Positions 31,993-41,398 of a stretch of 64,000 nt of DNA are shown here, piece by piece. The translations under genes and the position numbers were made by a program. The stretch spans positions 3,286,001 to 3,350,000 of the forward strand of contig NZ_CP157940.1 of assembly GCF_040207125.1 (NCBI RefSeq), written 5' to 3'. This DNA is from Lacrimispora sp. BS-2. Its GTDB lineage: Bacteria; Bacillota; Clostridia; Lachnospirales; Lachnospiraceae. The notes below the pieces were generated by a model. It was not told where the DNA came from, did no database searches, and worked only from the letters and a program-made list of their open reading frames with translations. How positions within the stretch are numbered: position 1 is the first letter of the stretch; each line of letters starts with the position of its first letter.

Positions 31993-32024
31993 AAATGCCT
32001 CTTCCTTTACGGAAGAGGCATTTT
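31993..32024 (+). terminator. Terminator of the formate-lyase/ferredoxin region
   Basis: AATGCCTCTTCC / GGAAGAGGCATT (12-bp perfect stem, TTTAC loop) followed by TTGTTAT. Confidence 0.85.
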
Positions 32025-32026
32025 GT

Positions 32027-32114
32027 TATATCATGAACCTGCGGTTCATGATCGGCATTCAACCTTTGCAACCATGAACAAGCTCATCTTCGCTCTCTTG
32101 CGCTCATTATATCA
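32027..32114 (+). repeat. Dispersed palindrome-containing repeat, copy 2
   Basis: Same element as 8553-8636 in the same orientation: ATCATGAACC-TGC-GGTTCATGAT palindrome, a conserved middle (GATCGGCATTCAAC, CATGAACAAGCTCATCTTCGC) and ending CTCATTATATCA. It carries an extra CTCTTGCG compared with copy 1. It lies directly after a terminator. Confidence 0.65.
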
Positions 32115-32184
32115 TCAAGTTCTTCATATCTGCATAATAATGGATCAGACGGGTATGCCTGCATATCCAGCTGATTCAAAAACA

Positions 32185-32216
32185 AAGGGTTGAAAGATGT
32201 TTTTCTTTCAACCCTT
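32185..32216. promoter_or_regulatory. Leader hairpin before the C26 peptidase gene
   Basis: AAGGGTTGAAAG / CTTTCAACCCTT, a 12-bp perfect stem with an 8-base T-rich loop, 24 bases before the start codon. There is no T tract on the plus strand, but the minus strand continues TTTGTTTTTG. It may be a leader structure or a terminator for a leftward RNA. Confidence 0.4.
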
Positions 32217-32239
32217 CATTAGGAAAGGACATTTCTAAT

Positions 32240-32953
32240 ATGAGAAAACCACTGATCGGCCTGACCCCCGCCCACGATACCGAAAGCGGTGATATTAAGG
32301 CGCGCCCTACTTATATGCGGGCGTTAAAGGCTGCGGGAGCTATTCCAGTCGTAATGCCCCTTAATGCCCCGGAAGAGGATCTAAGACAGCTTTCACAGGA
32401 TCTGGACGGGTTTCTGTTTACAGGCGGCCCCGATGTACATCCCTTTCTTTTTGGGGAAGAGACACAGGCTCACTGCGGCAATGTATCCGCAGCCAGGGAC
32501 CAGATGGAGATATCCCTGCTTCCTATGATTATGGAGCTTAAAAAGCCGGTTCTTGGGATCTGCCGGGGAATTCAGGTTTTAAATATCGCTCTCGGAGGAA
32601 ACATCTGGCAGGATATCCCCTCCCAGGTAATACGGGAATTTCCTCTGGCTCATTCCCAGCCATTTCATTACGATATGCCGTGCCATAGGGTTGCTTTAAG
32701 GGAGGACACTCTCCTTGCCCGGATATCAGGAAGTTCCTCCATAAAGGTCAACAGCATGCACCATCAGGCTGTCAGGGATCTTGCTCCCGGACTTATTGCT
32801 TCAGCCCGCTCGACCGATCATTTGATTGAAGCCATTGAAATGCCTGGTTATCCCTTTTTTATTGGGGTTCAATGGCATCCGGAATATCTATGGGAAGAGA
32901 ATGAAGAAGCGTTTCGACTGTTTCAGACTTTTGTAAAGGCTTGTAAAGAATAA
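32240..32953 (+). CDS. Gamma-glutamyl-gamma-aminobutyrate hydrolase family (peptidase C26)
   Basis: 237 residues of the class I glutamine-amidotransferase fold. The opening RKPLIGLTPAHD, the oxyanion strand GFLFTGGPDVHP, the nucleophile Cys in VLGICRGIQVLNIALGGN, and the catalytic His/Glu in GVQWHPEYLWEEN are all present. PuuD-type members hydrolyse gamma-glutamyl-GABA in putrescine breakdown; others act on gamma-glutamyl amines generally. No other putrescine genes are nearby, so the substrate is uncertain. AGGAAAGG site upstream. Confidence 0.85.
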   Translation: MRKPLIGLTPAHDTESGDIKARPTYMRALKAAGAIPVVMPLNAPEEDLRQLSQDLDGFLFTGGPDVHPFLFGEETQAHCGNVSAARDQMEISLLPMIMELKKPVLGICRGIQVLNIALGGNIWQDIPSQVIREFPLAHSQPFHYDMPCHRVALREDTLLARISGSSSIKVNSMHHQAVRDLAPGLIASARSTDHLIEAIEMPGYPFFIGVQWHPEYLWEENEEAFRLFQTFVKACKE

Positions 32954-33055
32954 TCTGTTTGCGTAAAAAATCCGCAGTTCCTACTTTCATCGGCAGCTGC
33001 GGATTTCCTTGCCAGAGTCTGTTTGACTGCTCTATTATCTGAAAGTAGTGTGGTT

Positions 33056-33715
33056 TTATAACTTTTTTCCATTACGTCCGAATTTCTTTTTCTTGTTAAA
33101 AAATGGAATCCTGGAAGCGGCTGCTTCTGCACGCCCTTTGTTGTCCTTTTGATACGAACGCATAAGCTCGTCCAACTGCTTGAACCGTTCTTCTTCCTTT
33201 TCTTCCTTTAAATTCATTAAATATTCCATTTCCTTGATGACCTTGTCATTAACCAGGCAGCTGACATCCTGGCTCAACTGCTCATTATTTACTTCTAAAG
33301 CCCGTCCAATGATATGGTTCATGATCTCCTGGAACTGTTCCATCTTTTCCTGGGCTATGGAAATCTGCGCTGATGTTTGTACCTCCAGGTCTGCCCCATC
33401 CTCCGTACCAGATATTGCACTGTCCTTTAATTCCTGAGTCACCTGTCCCTCCAATAATTCATCTGGTATGACAGGGTCCCTGCCCTCCTCAACTACCTTG
33501 TCAAGCGCTGTCTTAATGGCCTTTAACTGATACCCCTTGTCCTTTAAGTCCTTGATCTGCTTGAATAAACGGATGTGTGCTTCAGTGTAATACCGGTGCC
33601 CCATCTCATTTCTGGGAATCTTTAACTCCAGCTCGTCCTCCCAGTATCTAAGGACATGTGACTCCACATCGACCTTCCTCGATGCATCCGATATTAAGTA
33701 ATGTATCTCAGCCAT
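33056..33715 (-). CDS. MerR-like helix-turn-helix protein with coiled-coil tail
   Basis: 219 residues from ATG 33715 (GGAGAGG site); the frame stays open to 33877, but that part lies in a region with palindromes and lacks a start signal. The N-terminal winged helix of MerR type (about 1-75: DASRKVDVESHVLRYWEDEL, HRYYTEAHIRLFKQIKDLKD) is followed by a long helical, charged region (about 110-200) and a basic end NKKKKFGRNGKKL. No metal-binding cysteines. The architecture is like RacA-type chromosome-binding proteins as well as ordinary regulators; I cannot decide between them. Confidence 0.75.
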   Translation of the reverse strand: MAEIHYLISDASRKVDVESHVLRYWEDELELKIPRNEMGHRYYTEAHIRLFKQIKDLKDKGYQLKAIKTALDKVVEEGRDPVIPDELLEGQVTQELKDSAISGTEDGADLEVQTSAQISIAQEKMEQFQEIMNHIIGRALEVNNEQLSQDVSCLVNDKVIKEMEYLMNLKEEKEEERFKQLDELMRSYQKDNKGRAEAAASRIPFFNKKKKFGRNGKKL

Positions 33716-33870
33716 AGCTATATCCTCTCCTTTGGTTCGTTTAGTTTTCATAACCTTACTATTTATATCATATGCTGGCTTCTGATGGATTATGAATGGG
33801 AATTGGAAATTTTTTGAAGGATTTGAGAAATTTTTGAAGGGAGAGGGTGGGAATGGCTGGGCCGCAGGGG

Positions 33871-33917
33871 CCATCATGGAGAAGGGATTCGAACCTCGAA
33901 TCCCTTCTCCATGATGG
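33871..33917. repeat. Perfect 22-bp inverted repeat carrying a tRNA 3'-end-like sequence
   Basis: Arms 33871-33892 and 33896-33917 are exact reverse complements, separated by ACC. The minus-strand copy includes GGTTCGAATCCCTTCTCC, which resembles a tRNA T-arm plus acceptor 3' strand, but no complete tRNA is present on either side. It is the first of three abutting palindromes. Confidence 0.85.
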
Positions 33918-33931
33918 GGGGCGTTCGCCCC
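33918..33931. repeat. Short GC-rich perfect palindrome
   Basis: GGGGCG-TT-CGCCCC, a 6-bp perfect stem directly abutting the palindromes on both sides. Confidence 0.7.
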
Positions 33932-34007
33932 ATAGAAAAAGAGGGGTCCCTGTTCCCGAAAAGCAAAAATGCTTGCTTTTCGGGAACAGGGACCCCTCTT
34001 TTTCTAT
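33932..34007. terminator. Perfect 35-bp inverted repeat, probable terminator of the dnaB operon
   Basis: Arms 33932-33966 and 33973-34007 are exact reverse complements with a 6-base loop. The outer part is AAAAAG / CTTTTT, so the minus-strand RNA would form a GC-rich hairpin of more than 25 bp followed by CUUUUUC. It begins 5 bases beyond the dnaB stop codon. The length and perfection exceed an ordinary terminator. The symmetrical tails make it bidirectional. Confidence 0.75.
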
Positions 34008-34012
34008 CCTGC

Positions 34013-35353
34013 TCATTGCCGGGCCATGTTTGCAAACTTCGTATATTCCGGTCTCCAGACCAGATTAATGGTCCCAATAGGGCCGTTTCTCTGTTTTGCA
34101 ATAATAACCTCTGCAATATTAGGCATATCCGTATCCTTATTATAATAATCATCACGGTATAAGAACATAACCACGTCCGCATCCTGCTCGATGGCTCCGG
34201 ATTCTCGGAGGTCGGAGAGCATGGGGCGGTGGTCTGGTCTTGTTTCGCAGGCCCGGCTTAGCTGGGATAAGGCAATTACGGGAGCGTTCATCTCTCTTGC
34301 CAGGGCTTTTAGGGATCTGGAGATTTCTGATATCTCCTGCTGGCGGTTTTCGCCGCCTTTTCCGCTTCCGCTCATCAACTGAAGGTAGTCGATGATGACC
34401 ACGCTAAGACCGTATTCCAGCTTCATCTTACGGCATTTGGAGCGCAGTTCCCCAATGGAGATTCCCGGGGTATCGTCAATGATCAGCTTGGAATTGCCGA
34501 TGACTCCGATCCCCTCCACTACGGCATCCCAGTCGGTATCGGATAAGGTTCCTGTTCTAAGCTTCTGGGAATCTACATTGGATTCCATGGCCAGCATACG
34601 ATTTACCAGCTGTTCCTTTGACATCTCAAGGCTGAATACCATACAGGGCAGGCCCTTTTTTACAGCAATATGGTCTACCAGGTTCAGCACAAAAGCCGTC
34701 TTTCCCATGGAAGGGCGGGCGGCGATCAGGATGAAATCGGAAGGCTGAAGGCCGGAAGTCTTATAATCCAGGTCAATAAAGCCTGTGGGGATTCCGGTTA
34801 CGGTTCCCTGGTTCTTGGAAGCCTCCTCGATCTTTTCCAAAACGTTCATGGCAACCTGGCGGATGGGTACGAAATCCCCGGAGTTACGGTTCTGAAGCAG
34901 ATCAAATATGGTCTTTTCCGTAACAGCCATAATGGTTTCCAAGGGTTCTTTTCCTGCGTAGCAGGTGTTGGCTATTTCTTCATTTGCCTTAATAAGCCGT
35001 CTTAGAACCGCCTTATCACGGACAATATTGGCATAGGACTTTATATTGGCGGATGTAGGAACCGTGGTGATGATGTCCCTTACAAATTCCAGGCTTGAAA
35101 CTTCGGGAGGAACATCCTTTTCCTTTAAACGGTTTTGAAGAGTTACCAGATCCACCGGCAAATTCTCATTAAAAAGCTCCAGCATGGCCTCAAACATGAT
35201 GCCATACTGGTGCTGGTAAAAATCTCCTGCTGTAACGATCTCGGAAGCCGTGATGATTGCATCCCGGTCCATCAGCATGGAACCGATGACGGATTGCTCT
35301 GCCTCTATGCTGTGAGGCAGCACCCGTTTGATCAGGGCATCATCCATGTTCAT
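34013..35353 (-). CDS. dnaB: Replicative DNA helicase DnaB
   Basis: 446 residues. The N-terminal DnaB domain begins LPHSIEAEQSVIGSMLMDRD (about 8-110), a linker follows, then the RecA-like helicase core with Walker A IAARPSMGKTAFVLNLVDH, Walker B VVIIDYLQLMSG, the GENRQQEISEISRSLKALAR segment and the C-terminal arginine finger region. It is the hexameric fork helicase. It starts 5 bases after rplI, completing the gdpP-rplI-dnaB cluster found in many Firmicutes (there the helicase is also called dnaC). Confidence 0.95.
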   Translation of the reverse strand: MNMDDALIKRVLPHSIEAEQSVIGSMLMDRDAIITASEIVTAGDFYQHQYGIMFEAMLELFNENLPVDLVTLQNRLKEKDVPPEVSSLEFVRDIITTVPTSANIKSYANIVRDKAVLRRLIKANEEIANTCYAGKEPLETIMAVTEKTIFDLLQNRNSGDFVPIRQVAMNVLEKIEEASKNQGTVTGIPTGFIDLDYKTSGLQPSDFILIAARPSMGKTAFVLNLVDHIAVKKGLPCMVFSLEMSKEQLVNRMLAMESNVDSQKLRTGTLSDTDWDAVVEGIGVIGNSKLIIDDTPGISIGELRSKCRKMKLEYGLSVVIIDYLQLMSGSGKGGENRQQEISEISRSLKALAREMNAPVIALSQLSRACETRPDHRPMLSDLRESGAIEQDADVVMFLYRDDYYNKDTDMPNIAEVIIAKQRNGPIGTINLVWRPEYTKFANMARQ

Positions 35354-35358
35354 GCCTC

Positions 35359-35805
35359 CTAGCTTTCCACTACCTTAACATTCAGTTTTGCAGTTACATC
35401 TTTATGAAGCTTGATCGGAACCTCATGAGAACCAAAGGTTTTAAGCGGTTCGGGAAGGACCAGCTTCTTTTTATCAATATCATATCCCAGCTGGCTCTTA
35501 ATAGCAGCGGAAATTTCTTTTCCTGATACGGAGCCAAAAGCTCTTCCGCCCTCTCCTGCCCGTATGGACAAGGTAACAGATGCTTCTGAAAGCTTGGTTC
35601 CAAGCTCCTTTGCAGCCTCCAGCTGTTCCGCTGCGATCCTTGCCTCATTGGCCTTCTGAAGCTTTAAATCATTTAAATTCTTAGCGGTTGCCTCAATTCC
35701 CAGTTTTTTAGGGAGAATGAAATTTCTTGCATATCCGTCGTTAACCTTAACGATCTGTCCCTTCTTACCTAATGCCTTTACGTCTTCTAATAATACAACT
35801 TCCAT
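35359..35805 (-). CDS. rplI: 50S ribosomal protein L9
   Basis: 148 residues: [40 protein letters not shown] at the N-terminal rRNA-binding domain, a long connecting helix, and a C-terminal domain with [20 protein letters not shown]. Standard bacterial L9 length. Its ATG overlaps the gdpP stop by one base (TAATG), indicating translational coupling. Confidence 0.96.
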   Translation of the reverse strand: MEVVLLEDVKALGKKGQIVKVNDGYARNFILPKKLGIEATAKNLNDLKLQKANEARIAAEQLEAAKELGTKLSEASVTLSIRAGEGGRAFGSVSGKEISAAIKSQLGYDIDKKKLVLPEPLKTFGSHEVPIKLHKDVTAKLNVKVVES

Positions 35806-37865
35806 TATGATATGTCTCCCTTCTCTAACATCTCTTTAATAACCGCTTTTACGCGGGTTTTCGCTTCTTCAATGCTGACGCCCGCAAGCTGTGCGCCTGC
35901 AATGGTACGGTGTCCGCCGCCGCCCAGCTTTTCCATCATGACCTGTACATTCACTTCATCAATGGAACGGGCGCTTATATACACCGCATGATTATAATCA
36001 GTCATTACAACGGAGGCCTTGATCCCGGCTATGTCCAGCAGCTCATTGGCTGCCTGGGCTCCTACGACCGTAGGGCTTCCGATTCCTTCCGAGGAACATA
36101 CGCTGATCGCAAAGGAACCCTCGAAAATCTCTGCATCCCGGACAGCCTCCGCCTTTGCCTTGTAATCTTCCAGGTCATCGCGGAACATCTTACGCACACG
36201 GACCACATCCGCACCGTTTCTTCTTAAGAAAGCGGCCGCTTCAAAGGTCCTGACGCCTGTCTGGTTGGTGAAATTATTGGTATCAATGACGATTCCTGCA
36301 TACAGGGCATCTGCTTCCGCAGATTTGATCTTAATCCCATCTGCAATGTATTGCAGCACTTCCGCTACCATTTCACAGGAGGAGGAAGCATACGGCTCTA
36401 CATAGGAAAGAACCGCATTGTCAATGATCTCACTGCTCTGTCTGTGATGATCCAGGACTACAATGGTCTTTACAAGACGCAGAAGCTCCGGCGCGTCGGT
36501 AATGCTGGGGCGGTTTACATCCACCACTACTAAAAGGGTATTGGCATCCACCAGCTCCGCTGCCTTCCCCCCTGTCAGGAATAGATCTTCCGGGTAATCG
36601 GGATTACCCACAAAACGGTCCAGAATAGGACGGACCGAGGTAGTCACTTCATTAATAATGACATGGGCCTTCTTATCCATGGCCGTAGCAATGCGGTAAA
36701 TTCCAATTGCAGCGCCAAAGGCATCGATATCTGTTAACCGGTGCCCCATGATCAGCAGCCGGTCCTTTGTTTCCATCAGCTCTCTAAGGGCGTGAGCTTT
36801 TACGCGGGCCTTTACCCGGGTGGTCTTCTCTACCTGCTGGGCCTTGCCTCCGAAATACTGGATCCGTTCACCATCTTTAATTACCGCCTGATCGCCGCCC
36901 CGTCCAAGAGCCATATCAATGGCGATTCTTGCAAATTCGTAATTCCGGTAATAGCTGTCTCCATTCATTCCGAGACCAATGCTTAAGGTCACTGCCATCT
37001 CATTGCCGATATTGACGGTTTTAACTTCCTCCAGAATGGAAAAACGGTTCTCCTTAAGCTCGGTGATATAGGACTGCTTAATGGCGATAAAGTACTTATC
37101 CTTTTCCAGCTTTTTAACGATTCCATTCATATTGGTAATGTACTTGGTGATCTTCCGGTCGATGAGGGCAGTAAGCAGAGAACGGCGTACTTCTTCCACA
37201 CTCTCCAGCGCCTCATCATAATTATCCAGATAAATAAGGCCGGCAACCATTTTCTGGTCATCCACCATCTGCTTGTAGGTGAGAATTTCCGTTTCATCAA
37301 AAAGATAGACTGCCACAAGCATCTGTCCGGCAGCCTCCACTCCAACCGATGAAACAATGACCTCCGGTGATTCTTTCATATAGACAGCCTTTAAACGGAT
37401 CTGGTATTTCCGTTCATTGCACTCGGCATGGAGAACGGCAGTACCCTCGTTAAGCTTTAACACTTCCTTAGTTATCTCCGGAAAAATGGTCATGATGTTC
37501 TTTCTCGTGACCTTTAGAGGTTTTTCTTCCCCTAACACCTCTGAAAACGCTGTATTCCCCCATAGAATCCTTCCGTTTTCATCCGTCATTCCATACGGAA
37601 GTTCCAGATCGGTAAGGAGCTGCTTCTGCATCCAGGAATATTCTGCAGAAAATTCCACAAGTCCGCTCATCAGAAGTCTCCTTCTGTAAGTATAAAGCCA
37701 GACTGCTATGCCTACATACAGGAGTGTAAAAAACGCCATGATAATGCCCGCCTTTGTACTGGCTGCGCCAATCACCGTATTGGCGGCGATCAGCAATGCG
37801 CTCAGATAAAGCGGCCACTGCATATACGTCCTCAGCTGTCCCTTTATTTTGAACTTTTCTTTCAT
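35805..37865 (-). CDS. gdpP: Cyclic-di-AMP phosphodiesterase GdpP
   Basis: 686 residues with the full GdpP build: two N-terminal transmembrane helices (about 15-60), a degenerate PAS domain (about 75-190), a GGDEF-like domain without the GGDEF motif (about 200-330), and DHH/DHHA1 phosphodiesterase domains (about 355-680). DHH motifs visible: [35 protein letters not shown] and [12 protein letters not shown]. It hydrolyses c-di-AMP to pApA at the membrane and so affects potassium and osmotic homeostasis. First gene of the cluster with rplI and dnaB. Confidence 0.94.
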   Translation of the reverse strand: MKEKFKIKGQLRTYMQWPLYLSALLIAANTVIGAASTKAGIIMAFFTLLYVGIAVWLYTYRRRLLMSGLVEFSAEYSWMQKQLLTDLELPYGMTDENGRILWGNTAFSEVLGEEKPLKVTRKNIMTIFPEITKEVLKLNEGTAVLHAECNERKYQIRLKAVYMKESPEVIVSSVGVEAAGQMLVAVYLFDETEILTYKQMVDDQKMVAGLIYLDNYDEALESVEEVRRSLLTALIDRKITKYITNMNGIVKKLEKDKYFIAIKQSYITELKENRFSILEEVKTVNIGNEMAVTLSIGLGMNGDSYYRNYEFARIAIDMALGRGGDQAVIKDGERIQYFGGKAQQVEKTTRVKARVKAHALRELMETKDRLLIMGHRLTDIDAFGAAIGIYRIATAMDKKAHVIINEVTTSVRPILDRFVGNPDYPEDLFLTGGKAAELVDANTLLVVVDVNRPSITDAPELLRLVKTIVVLDHHRQSSEIIDNAVLSYVEPYASSSCEMVAEVLQYIADGIKIKSAEADALYAGIVIDTNNFTNQTGVRTFEAAAFLRRNGADVVRVRKMFRDDLEDYKAKAEAVRDAEIFEGSFAISVCSSEGIGSPTVVGAQAANELLDIAGIKASVVMTDYNHAVYISARSIDEVNVQVMMEKLGGGGHRTIAGAQLAGVSIEEAKTRVKAVIKEMLEKGDIS

Positions 37866-37999
37866 ATCTTTCTCCTTATGGAAAAAAGGGTTCTCTTTTC
37901 ACTGTCCTAACATTATAACATAGTCATCTGTGTTCGTCCATTAAAATACAAAAACTAAGGAAATACAAGGGTTTCAGCAGATTTGAAACAATTTTTAAA

Positions 38000-38031
38000 G
38001 GGTTTTTGCGTTACATAAAACGCAAAAACCC
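38000..38031 (-). terminator. Terminator after the response regulator gene
   Basis: GGGTTTTTGCGTT / AACGCAAAAACCC, a 13-bp perfect stem with 6-base loop, followed on the minus strand by TTTAAAAATTG. It separates the regulator from gdpP. Confidence 0.75.
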
Positions 38032-38090
38032 CCTGTGACGGTATAACCATATGCCATTGTTATTTGATTCAGCCAGCCTTTTTCCTGGTT

Positions 38091-38468
38091 TTATACGACT
38101 TTACTTTTATCCATTATATATTGATCGATCATTTTAACAATCTGCGTTTTTTTATAGGGCTTTATAATAAAGCCAAAGGCCCGGATCTTCCAGGCTTCCA
38201 GCGAAAAGCCGGGAATACCGGAAAGTAGTACCACTTCCGGCGGGTCCGGCAGTTCATACAGCTTAGCTGCAAGGGTAATTCCGCTGATGTCCGGCATGAC
38301 CACATCCGAAAACACCATATCAACCGGATTTTCTCTCACATATTGCATGGCTGCAATGGCTTCATTGAAGCTTCCGCACAGTTCAATGCCGTCTATTTCC
38401 TTTAAAATACGAGTTAGCTTCACTAATAATTCCTCTGAGTTATCCACTGCTACAACCCTGATGTTCAT
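38091..38468 (-). CDS. Single-domain response regulator (CheY-like)
   Basis: 125 residues from the ATG at 38468 (GGGAGGAATT site); the frame is open to 38561 but the leading part lacks a ribosome site and family match. Receiver-domain residues are in place: acidic pocket VVAVDNS, phospho-acceptor Asp in DMVFSDVVMPDISG (about residue 53), Thr/Ser switch VVLLSGIP, and Lys in GFIIKPYKK. The acidic pair is reduced (AVDNS rather than VDDE). There is no output domain, so it probably acts by protein contact or in a phosphorelay. No kinase gene is adjacent. Confidence 0.82.
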   Translation of the reverse strand: MNIRVVAVDNSEELLVKLTRILKEIDGIELCGSFNEAIAAMQYVRENPVDMVFSDVVMPDISGITLAAKLYELPDPPEVVLLSGIPGFSLEAWKIRAFGFIIKPYKKTQIVKMIDQYIMDKSKVV

Positions 38469-38857
38469 AATTCCTCCCTGGTTCATTCTAACTTTTTCAA
38501 TGAATGTAATAATACTATTATACATAGAATTGAATATTCTTTCAACGGGTGACAGTAACAAAACATGGGATCAGCCTGAGCTATATCCGGTTATTTCTCT
38601 TTTGCTGCCTCTGATCTCAGGGAATGGACATGGCCCATTCATGTTTTGTCTTTTCCTTAACAAATTCATTTATAACCTGTTTTTGGTTATTCCATTCCAT
38701 TTCTGTTCAATATTCTGGTTATTTTTACTGAATTTGATTCTTGATTCAGTCAAGCGAGTATTTGCAATCCGCGCCCCTACTTGCTCACAGCGTGCCCCGC
38801 TCCACCGGGCATAACCGAATAGCAGCTATTGCTGATTGATTCGGTTAAAATAAAAGA
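38469..38857. other. Intergenic region without recognisable gene
   Basis: No convincing open frame, RNA gene or promoter. A hairpin TAACCGAAT / ATTCGGTTA (about 38813-38847) closes it and precedes a transposase remnant; it might be part of a former insertion sequence. Confidence 0.5.
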
Positions 38858-39043
38858 ATGGATAAGATGACGATATTTTTTGTATCTGGATCGCGTGTAC
38901 TTCGAGACAAGCTGAAACTGCTGATTGGCTTTGTCAATGGGATTGGATCAGAATGGCGGCTGGAACAGGAAATTACAGTGAATATGTCTTACCAATGGTT
39001 TCCTGGATCAGACTTGAATGAGCGTGGGATTGTGAAGCTATAA
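38858..39043 (+). pseudogene. Transposase remnant (IS1182-like)
   Basis: The 61-residue frame contains DKLKLLIGFVNGIGSEWRLE then QEITVNMSYQWFPGSDLNE. This resembles the N-terminal block of IS1182/IS5-type transposases, usually of the form VxxIQYLFGIRSxRxLExEIxVNxAYRWFLGxxLNE. Most of the transposase (over 350 residues) is absent and flanking DNA does not continue it. Identification is by motif recall. Confidence 0.5.
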
Positions 39044-39108
39044 CAAGAACAGGGAGCAATGTCAACATGACACCGCTCCCCCCATAATTGCTTCTATCCT
39101 CATAATGG

Positions 39109-39633
39109 CTATCTAAGCTTTTTGCTAAAATACAGATTTAAGCTGTCATCGTTGCAGTAAGTTTTATGCGGCTCTGCTATTTTATCTTTATACCAGACAC
39201 CTTTGCCGTCAGGTATGTAACCACGCTTATGATACATTCTTTGAGCGCTGCCATATCCGCTGTGTAAGCCTACCCCAAGATAAACTACATCTGCATATTC
39301 CAAAGCAATCTTTTCAGCGGTATCCATTAGTTTAGAGCCTATTCCGCAACAACGGTATTTTGCTAATACACCAAAATCAACAATTTCGCAATACCCCATA
39401 TTTGCGAAAGAACCCCAGGAAGAATCGACATACACATTTATATATCCAGCAACGTTACCTTCGTATTCCGCGACAAGAGAAACAGCTTTACCAGAAGCGT
39501 TGTCCGCTAACCTTTTCAAATACTTTTCTTCGTTTGCCTGCCAGCCTTGTGCTACTTCTTCTTTGCAGATAGTTTTAGGGTCTGTTTCAATCATTGTCCT
39601 TATTAAAACCTCCTCATCAAGGTAATAAACCAT
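39109..39633 (-). CDS. GNAT family N-acetyltransferase
   Basis: 174 residues from ATG 39633, which has a GGGAGGTGG site; a longer frame to 39699 begins within non-coding-like sequence. GNAT landmarks: LVAEYEGNVAGYINVY, EIVDFGVLAKYRCCGIGSKL (acetyl-CoA pyrophosphate loop) and a C-terminal GSAQRMYHKRGYIPDGKGVW. The substrate amine cannot be predicted. It stands alone. Confidence 0.82.
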   Translation of the reverse strand: MVYYLDEEVLIRTMIETDPKTICKEEVAQGWQANEEKYLKRLADNASGKAVSLVAEYEGNVAGYINVYVDSSWGSFANMGYCEIVDFGVLAKYRCCGIGSKLMDTAEKIALEYADVVYLGVGLHSGYGSAQRMYHKRGYIPDGKGVWYKDKIAEPHKTYCNDDSLNLYFSKKLR

Positions 39634-39766
39634 GCCTCCACCTCCCATTATATAAATAATCAGAAACTCAACTTTTGTTATTGTGATCATACCATACATT
39701 ACAATAATTATCCATCAGCCTTATTAATCCATAATTGCAGCTCCTTCATTTAAATTTGAATAAAAA

Positions 39767-39812
39767 ATGAAGCCATAACCCTGTGCGCCACTGCACAATG
39801 TTATGGCTTCAT
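39767..39812 (-). terminator. Terminator of the phosphonate-type operon
   Basis: ATGAAGCCATAAC / GTTATGGCTTCAT, a 13-bp perfect stem with an inner GTGC/GCAC, followed on the minus strand by TTTTTTATTC. Confidence 0.85.
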
Positions 39813-39876
39813 TGTCTTGAAGCTTTCTGCCGCCTCCAATATAGGGCCAGATTAAAAGAAAAACATGACGCTGCCT

Positions 39877-41394
39877 TTACAGCAGAATCATTCCGCCGTT
39901 TTTCCTGATTTCCACCTCAGAATGCCTTTTCAAATAATCCAGGGCCATCTGGGGAACCTCTGTCCCAATGCGTTTTATAACCCGGCATTCCCTGTATACC
40001 TCATAGCCGCCGGTGCCGCTGGCCCGGTAATCGCTCATGCAAAGGCTTAAAGAACGGTCTCCCATAGGCTCTCCCTTATACAGGATCTTTTTCACCCGTT
40101 TTCCCACAGGTTCTTTTAAGTCCACTTCAAAGGTTATCCCGAAAAAGTAATCATAATTATAGTGCTCCACTTTAGGCTTCAAAAACACATCGGATATCTC
40201 AATATTTCCATCTTTTAAAGTAAAATATTCAGCACAGCGTTCCAGGGCCTTTTTAAGGGCGTCTTCCTTTACCTCCAGGACCACAAGGGTATTGGAAAAT
40301 GGATACACCCGGACCATGTCCCGCATGGTCACATGGTCCGGCAGGCTGATAGGCGAATTTCCCAGGCCAACGCAGGAAATATCCGCTCCCGAATATTCCA
40401 GCTGGACCTGATTGAAAAAATCTGCGATGGCTGACCCATGAAGGGCCATTTCCAGCTTATTCTCTTCCGGAACCGGCTCTTTTAAGCGTCCAATGTCCGC
40501 ATCCAGCCATTCCTGCACTGCTTCCTCCAACGGAAGCAGGGACTCATAGGGCTCTTTCCCATGAACCTCTCCTGCCGGGCAGATGGAGGATTTCACTGAA
40601 ACCTTTCCGTTTTCAAGCCTGATATCCAAACAGGCATACTGGATCGCATTAGGGGCCAGCTGCAGGGTATGGGTCCCATAAAGTTCTCTTCCGGGAACGG
40701 ACATGTGCTGGTGTGCCGTCAAAAGGATATCATAATCCAGCTCCTTTAAAATACGGCAGCCCACATTTTCACCTGTTGTACTTAAAACCATTCCGTTGTC
40801 AAGATCACATTCATAGCCGCCATGATAAATGCATACGGTGACATCTGCCTGGCTTTTCAGCGCTTGCAGCTCTTCTGCAGCCGCTTCAAACGCATCGGTA
40901 ATGTGGATCTTCTCTAAATGCTCCGGCTGCTCCCACACGTTTACATAATCCGTAACAATGCCGGTCACTCCCAGGCGAAGCCCGTTTTCCAGGGTAAAGA
41001 CATGGCTCCTTGATATACGGGCCTTTCCTTCCAGATCCTTTGCATTGGCACAGAGGCAGACTCCCTGAAGCGCCTGAAAGTATTCTGCAAGGCATTCATA
41101 GCCAAAATTAAAGTCATGGTTTCCCGGGACTACGGCATCGTATCCAGCTTCATTATACACCCTTGCTATGGGGTTCCTCTCAGGGACAGCTTCTTTCCGG
41201 GAAGTGATATAGGTGGCAAAAGGGGCTCCCTGCAGGGTATCCCCTCCGTCAAAAATAAGGGTATTTCCATCCTTTTTAAAGTTAAAAATACAGTTTAAAA
41301 GCCCCATGGGCCGTTCTTCTCTGTCTCCGTAAGAGGTAGGGAAGAAGTATCCGTGAACATCCGAGGTGTAATAAATTCTTGCTTGTTTCTCCAA
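39877..41394 (-). CDS. Bifunctional metallophosphatase/5'-nucleotidase family protein
   Basis: 505 residues of the UshA/YfkN type. The N-terminal calcineurin-like domain has YYTSDVHGYFFPTS, DGGDTLQGAPFATY, PGNHDFNFGYE, CIYHGGYE and LLTAHQHMSVPG. The C-terminal 5'-nucleotidase domain (about 310-505) includes GLGNSPISLPDHVTMRDMVR and VYPFSNTLVVLEV. No signal peptide is present, so unlike UshA it should act in the cytoplasm. It begins 4 bases after the last permease gene of the PhnCDE-type transporter, suggesting that it processes the imported phosphorus compound or a nucleotide. Confidence 0.85.
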   Translation of the reverse strand: MEKQARIYYTSDVHGYFFPTSYGDREERPMGLLNCIFNFKKDGNTLIFDGGDTLQGAPFATYITSRKEAVPERNPIARVYNEAGYDAVVPGNHDFNFGYECLAEYFQALQGVCLCANAKDLEGKARISRSHVFTLENGLRLGVTGIVTDYVNVWEQPEHLEKIHITDAFEAAAEELQALKSQADVTVCIYHGGYECDLDNGMVLSTTGENVGCRILKELDYDILLTAHQHMSVPGRELYGTHTLQLAPNAIQYACLDIRLENGKVSVKSSICPAGEVHGKEPYESLLPLEEAVQEWLDADIGRLKEPVPEENKLEMALHGSAIADFFNQVQLEYSGADISCVGLGNSPISLPDHVTMRDMVRVYPFSNTLVVLEVKEDALKKALERCAEYFTLKDGNIEISDVFLKPKVEHYNYDYFFGITFEVDLKEPVGKRVKKILYKGEPMGDRSLSLCMSDYRASGTGGYEVYRECRVIKRIGTEVPQMALDYLKRHSEVEIRKNGGMILL

Positions 41395-41398
41395 CTGA

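Noticed and set aside
33716..33877. N-terminal extension of the MerR-like protein
   Set aside because: Low-complexity translation, no ribosome site, overlaps the palindrome cluster; MAEIHYL at 33715 is the natural start.
33871..33917. Possible tRNA gene (GGTTCGAATCCC T-arm-like sequence)
   Set aside because: The sequence is half of a perfect palindrome; no anticodon or D arm can be placed on either strand.
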